Assembly (NCBI RefSeq): GCF_009749525.1
Contig: NZ_WOAC01000018.1
Location: 45,592-109,591, forward strand
Length of the DNA: 64,000 nucleotides
Source of the DNA: Mesorhizobium xinjiangense
Lineage (GTDB): Bacteria; Pseudomonadota; Alphaproteobacteria; Rhizobiales; Rhizobiaceae
Direction of reading: 5' to 3'
In this document: one piece after another, positions 63,920 to 64,000 of the stretch
Numbering within the stretch: the stretch's first letter is position 1
Layout: the number at the start of each line of letters is the position of its first letter
Made by a program: the position numbers and the translations under genes
Notes under the pieces: generated by a model
Told to the model about the DNA's origin: nothing
What the model saw: only the letters and a program-made list of their open reading frames with translations
The model's database searches: none

Positions 63920-64000
63920 ATTCCGATTCAAACCGGCCGGGTATTCCGATTTGAAGCCGGCCACCATTCCGACATGAAGCCGGCCGGGATTCCGATCAAT
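63920..64000. mobile_element. 23-bp direct-repeat array, probable IS21-type element end
   Basis: Three exact-period 23-bp units at 63920-63942, 63943-63965 and 63966-63988, plus a partial fourth (63989-64000), each starting ATTCCGA and containing CCGGCC. Multiple internal terminal repeats of about this length are typical of IS21-family ends. The transposase genes would lie beyond the window, so the family is inference. Confidence 0.5.

Larger units (their letters stand above)
63535..64000. other. Right-edge accessory stretch after tRNA-Met
   Basis: 466 bp to the window end without an intact gene. It starts with an unusually AT-rich segment (63540-63630), then a partial copy of the tRNA 3' end (63635-63663), a chaC-like fragment, a short minus-strand remnant ending at 63832 and a 23-bp direct-repeat array at the edge. 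It looks like the border of an inserted element or scar. Confidence 0.6.

Noticed and set aside
63832..63930. A short minus-strand reading frame (ending SVQHGEDTEAGLREQIRFIL-like)
   Set aside because: It looks coding in composition but has no start codon, is interrupted by a stop in the repeat array and cannot be assigned; treated as a remnant only.
1..64000. CRISPR arrays, prophage, restriction-modification or retron-like loci
   Set aside because: No regularly spaced direct repeats with spacers, no phage structural genes, no reverse transcriptase and no methylase/nuclease pairs were seen; the only repeated arrays are palindromic intergenic elements and the 23-bp edge repeats.

Overview
The window is chromosomal DNA of a high-GC alphaproteobacterium, most likely a Hyphomicrobiales (Rhizobiales) member near the Phyllobacteriaceae (Mesorhizobium-type). 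The evidence is a single fused trpE(G) gene behind a three-tryptophan leader peptide, choXWV, the murA/DUF2948/hisD/UPF0262/infA/maf/yacG block, chpT-ctrA-fliJ-sciP, a NolR-like regulator and RIME-like palindromic intergenic repeats. The genus is inference.

Layout. 1-6 kb: a Cache-HAMP class III cyclase, an AI-2E family permease, an arsR gene followed by an in-frame truncated arsC-MFS chimera, and a DUF4168 protein. 6.1-12.3 kb: tRNA-Phe and a minus-strand housekeeping block (yacG, maf, infA, a phosphatase, UPF0262, hisD, DUF2948, murA, a small basic protein). 12.4-15.1 kb: tRNA-Thr, a HigBA-type toxin-antitoxin pair, an aminotransferase and mscL. 15.3-19.6 kb: an SSS-type hybrid sensor kinase facing a LuxR-type response regulator (CrbS/CrbR-like). 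19.8-29.6 kb: membrane, lipid and metal genes with pyrD, a MATE pump, a histone-deacetylase-like enzyme and a CDF transporter. 29.8-32.1 kb: trpE(G) with its attenuator. 32-38.9 kb: a GlxA-type regulator and divergent cysteine hydrolase, fhs, DUF2333 and tdk. 39.2-42.2 kb: choXWV. 42.5-47.5 kb: an RND pump, its adaptor and a divergent TetR regulator. 47.9-53.5 kb: a purine-type permease, an SDR, an AMACR-like enzyme, a HugZ-like protein, a NolR-like regulator and an RNA methyltransferase. 54.7-59.1 kb: eipA, chpT, a receiver protein, ctrA, fliJ and sciP, a cell-cycle and envelope hub. 59.4-63.2 kb: mnmA and two UDP-sugar genes. The right edge carries tRNA-Met, a partial copy of that tRNA's 3' end, a chaC remnant and a 23-bp repeat array resembling an IS21-type element end.

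The genes connect in several ways. ChpT passes phosphate to CtrA and SciP restrains CtrA, and the best CtrA-type box in the region lies in front of sciP. ChoXWV brings choline across the inner membrane, with a stem-loop after choX. TrpL and its terminator couple trpE(G) to tryptophan supply. Most of the window is ordinary core chromosome. I found no CRISPR array, prophage or clear defence island. The points most worth a second look are the ArsC-MFS chimera, the trpL leader, the CtrA locus, the repeat family whose ends coincide with stop codons, and the tRNA-Met edge.
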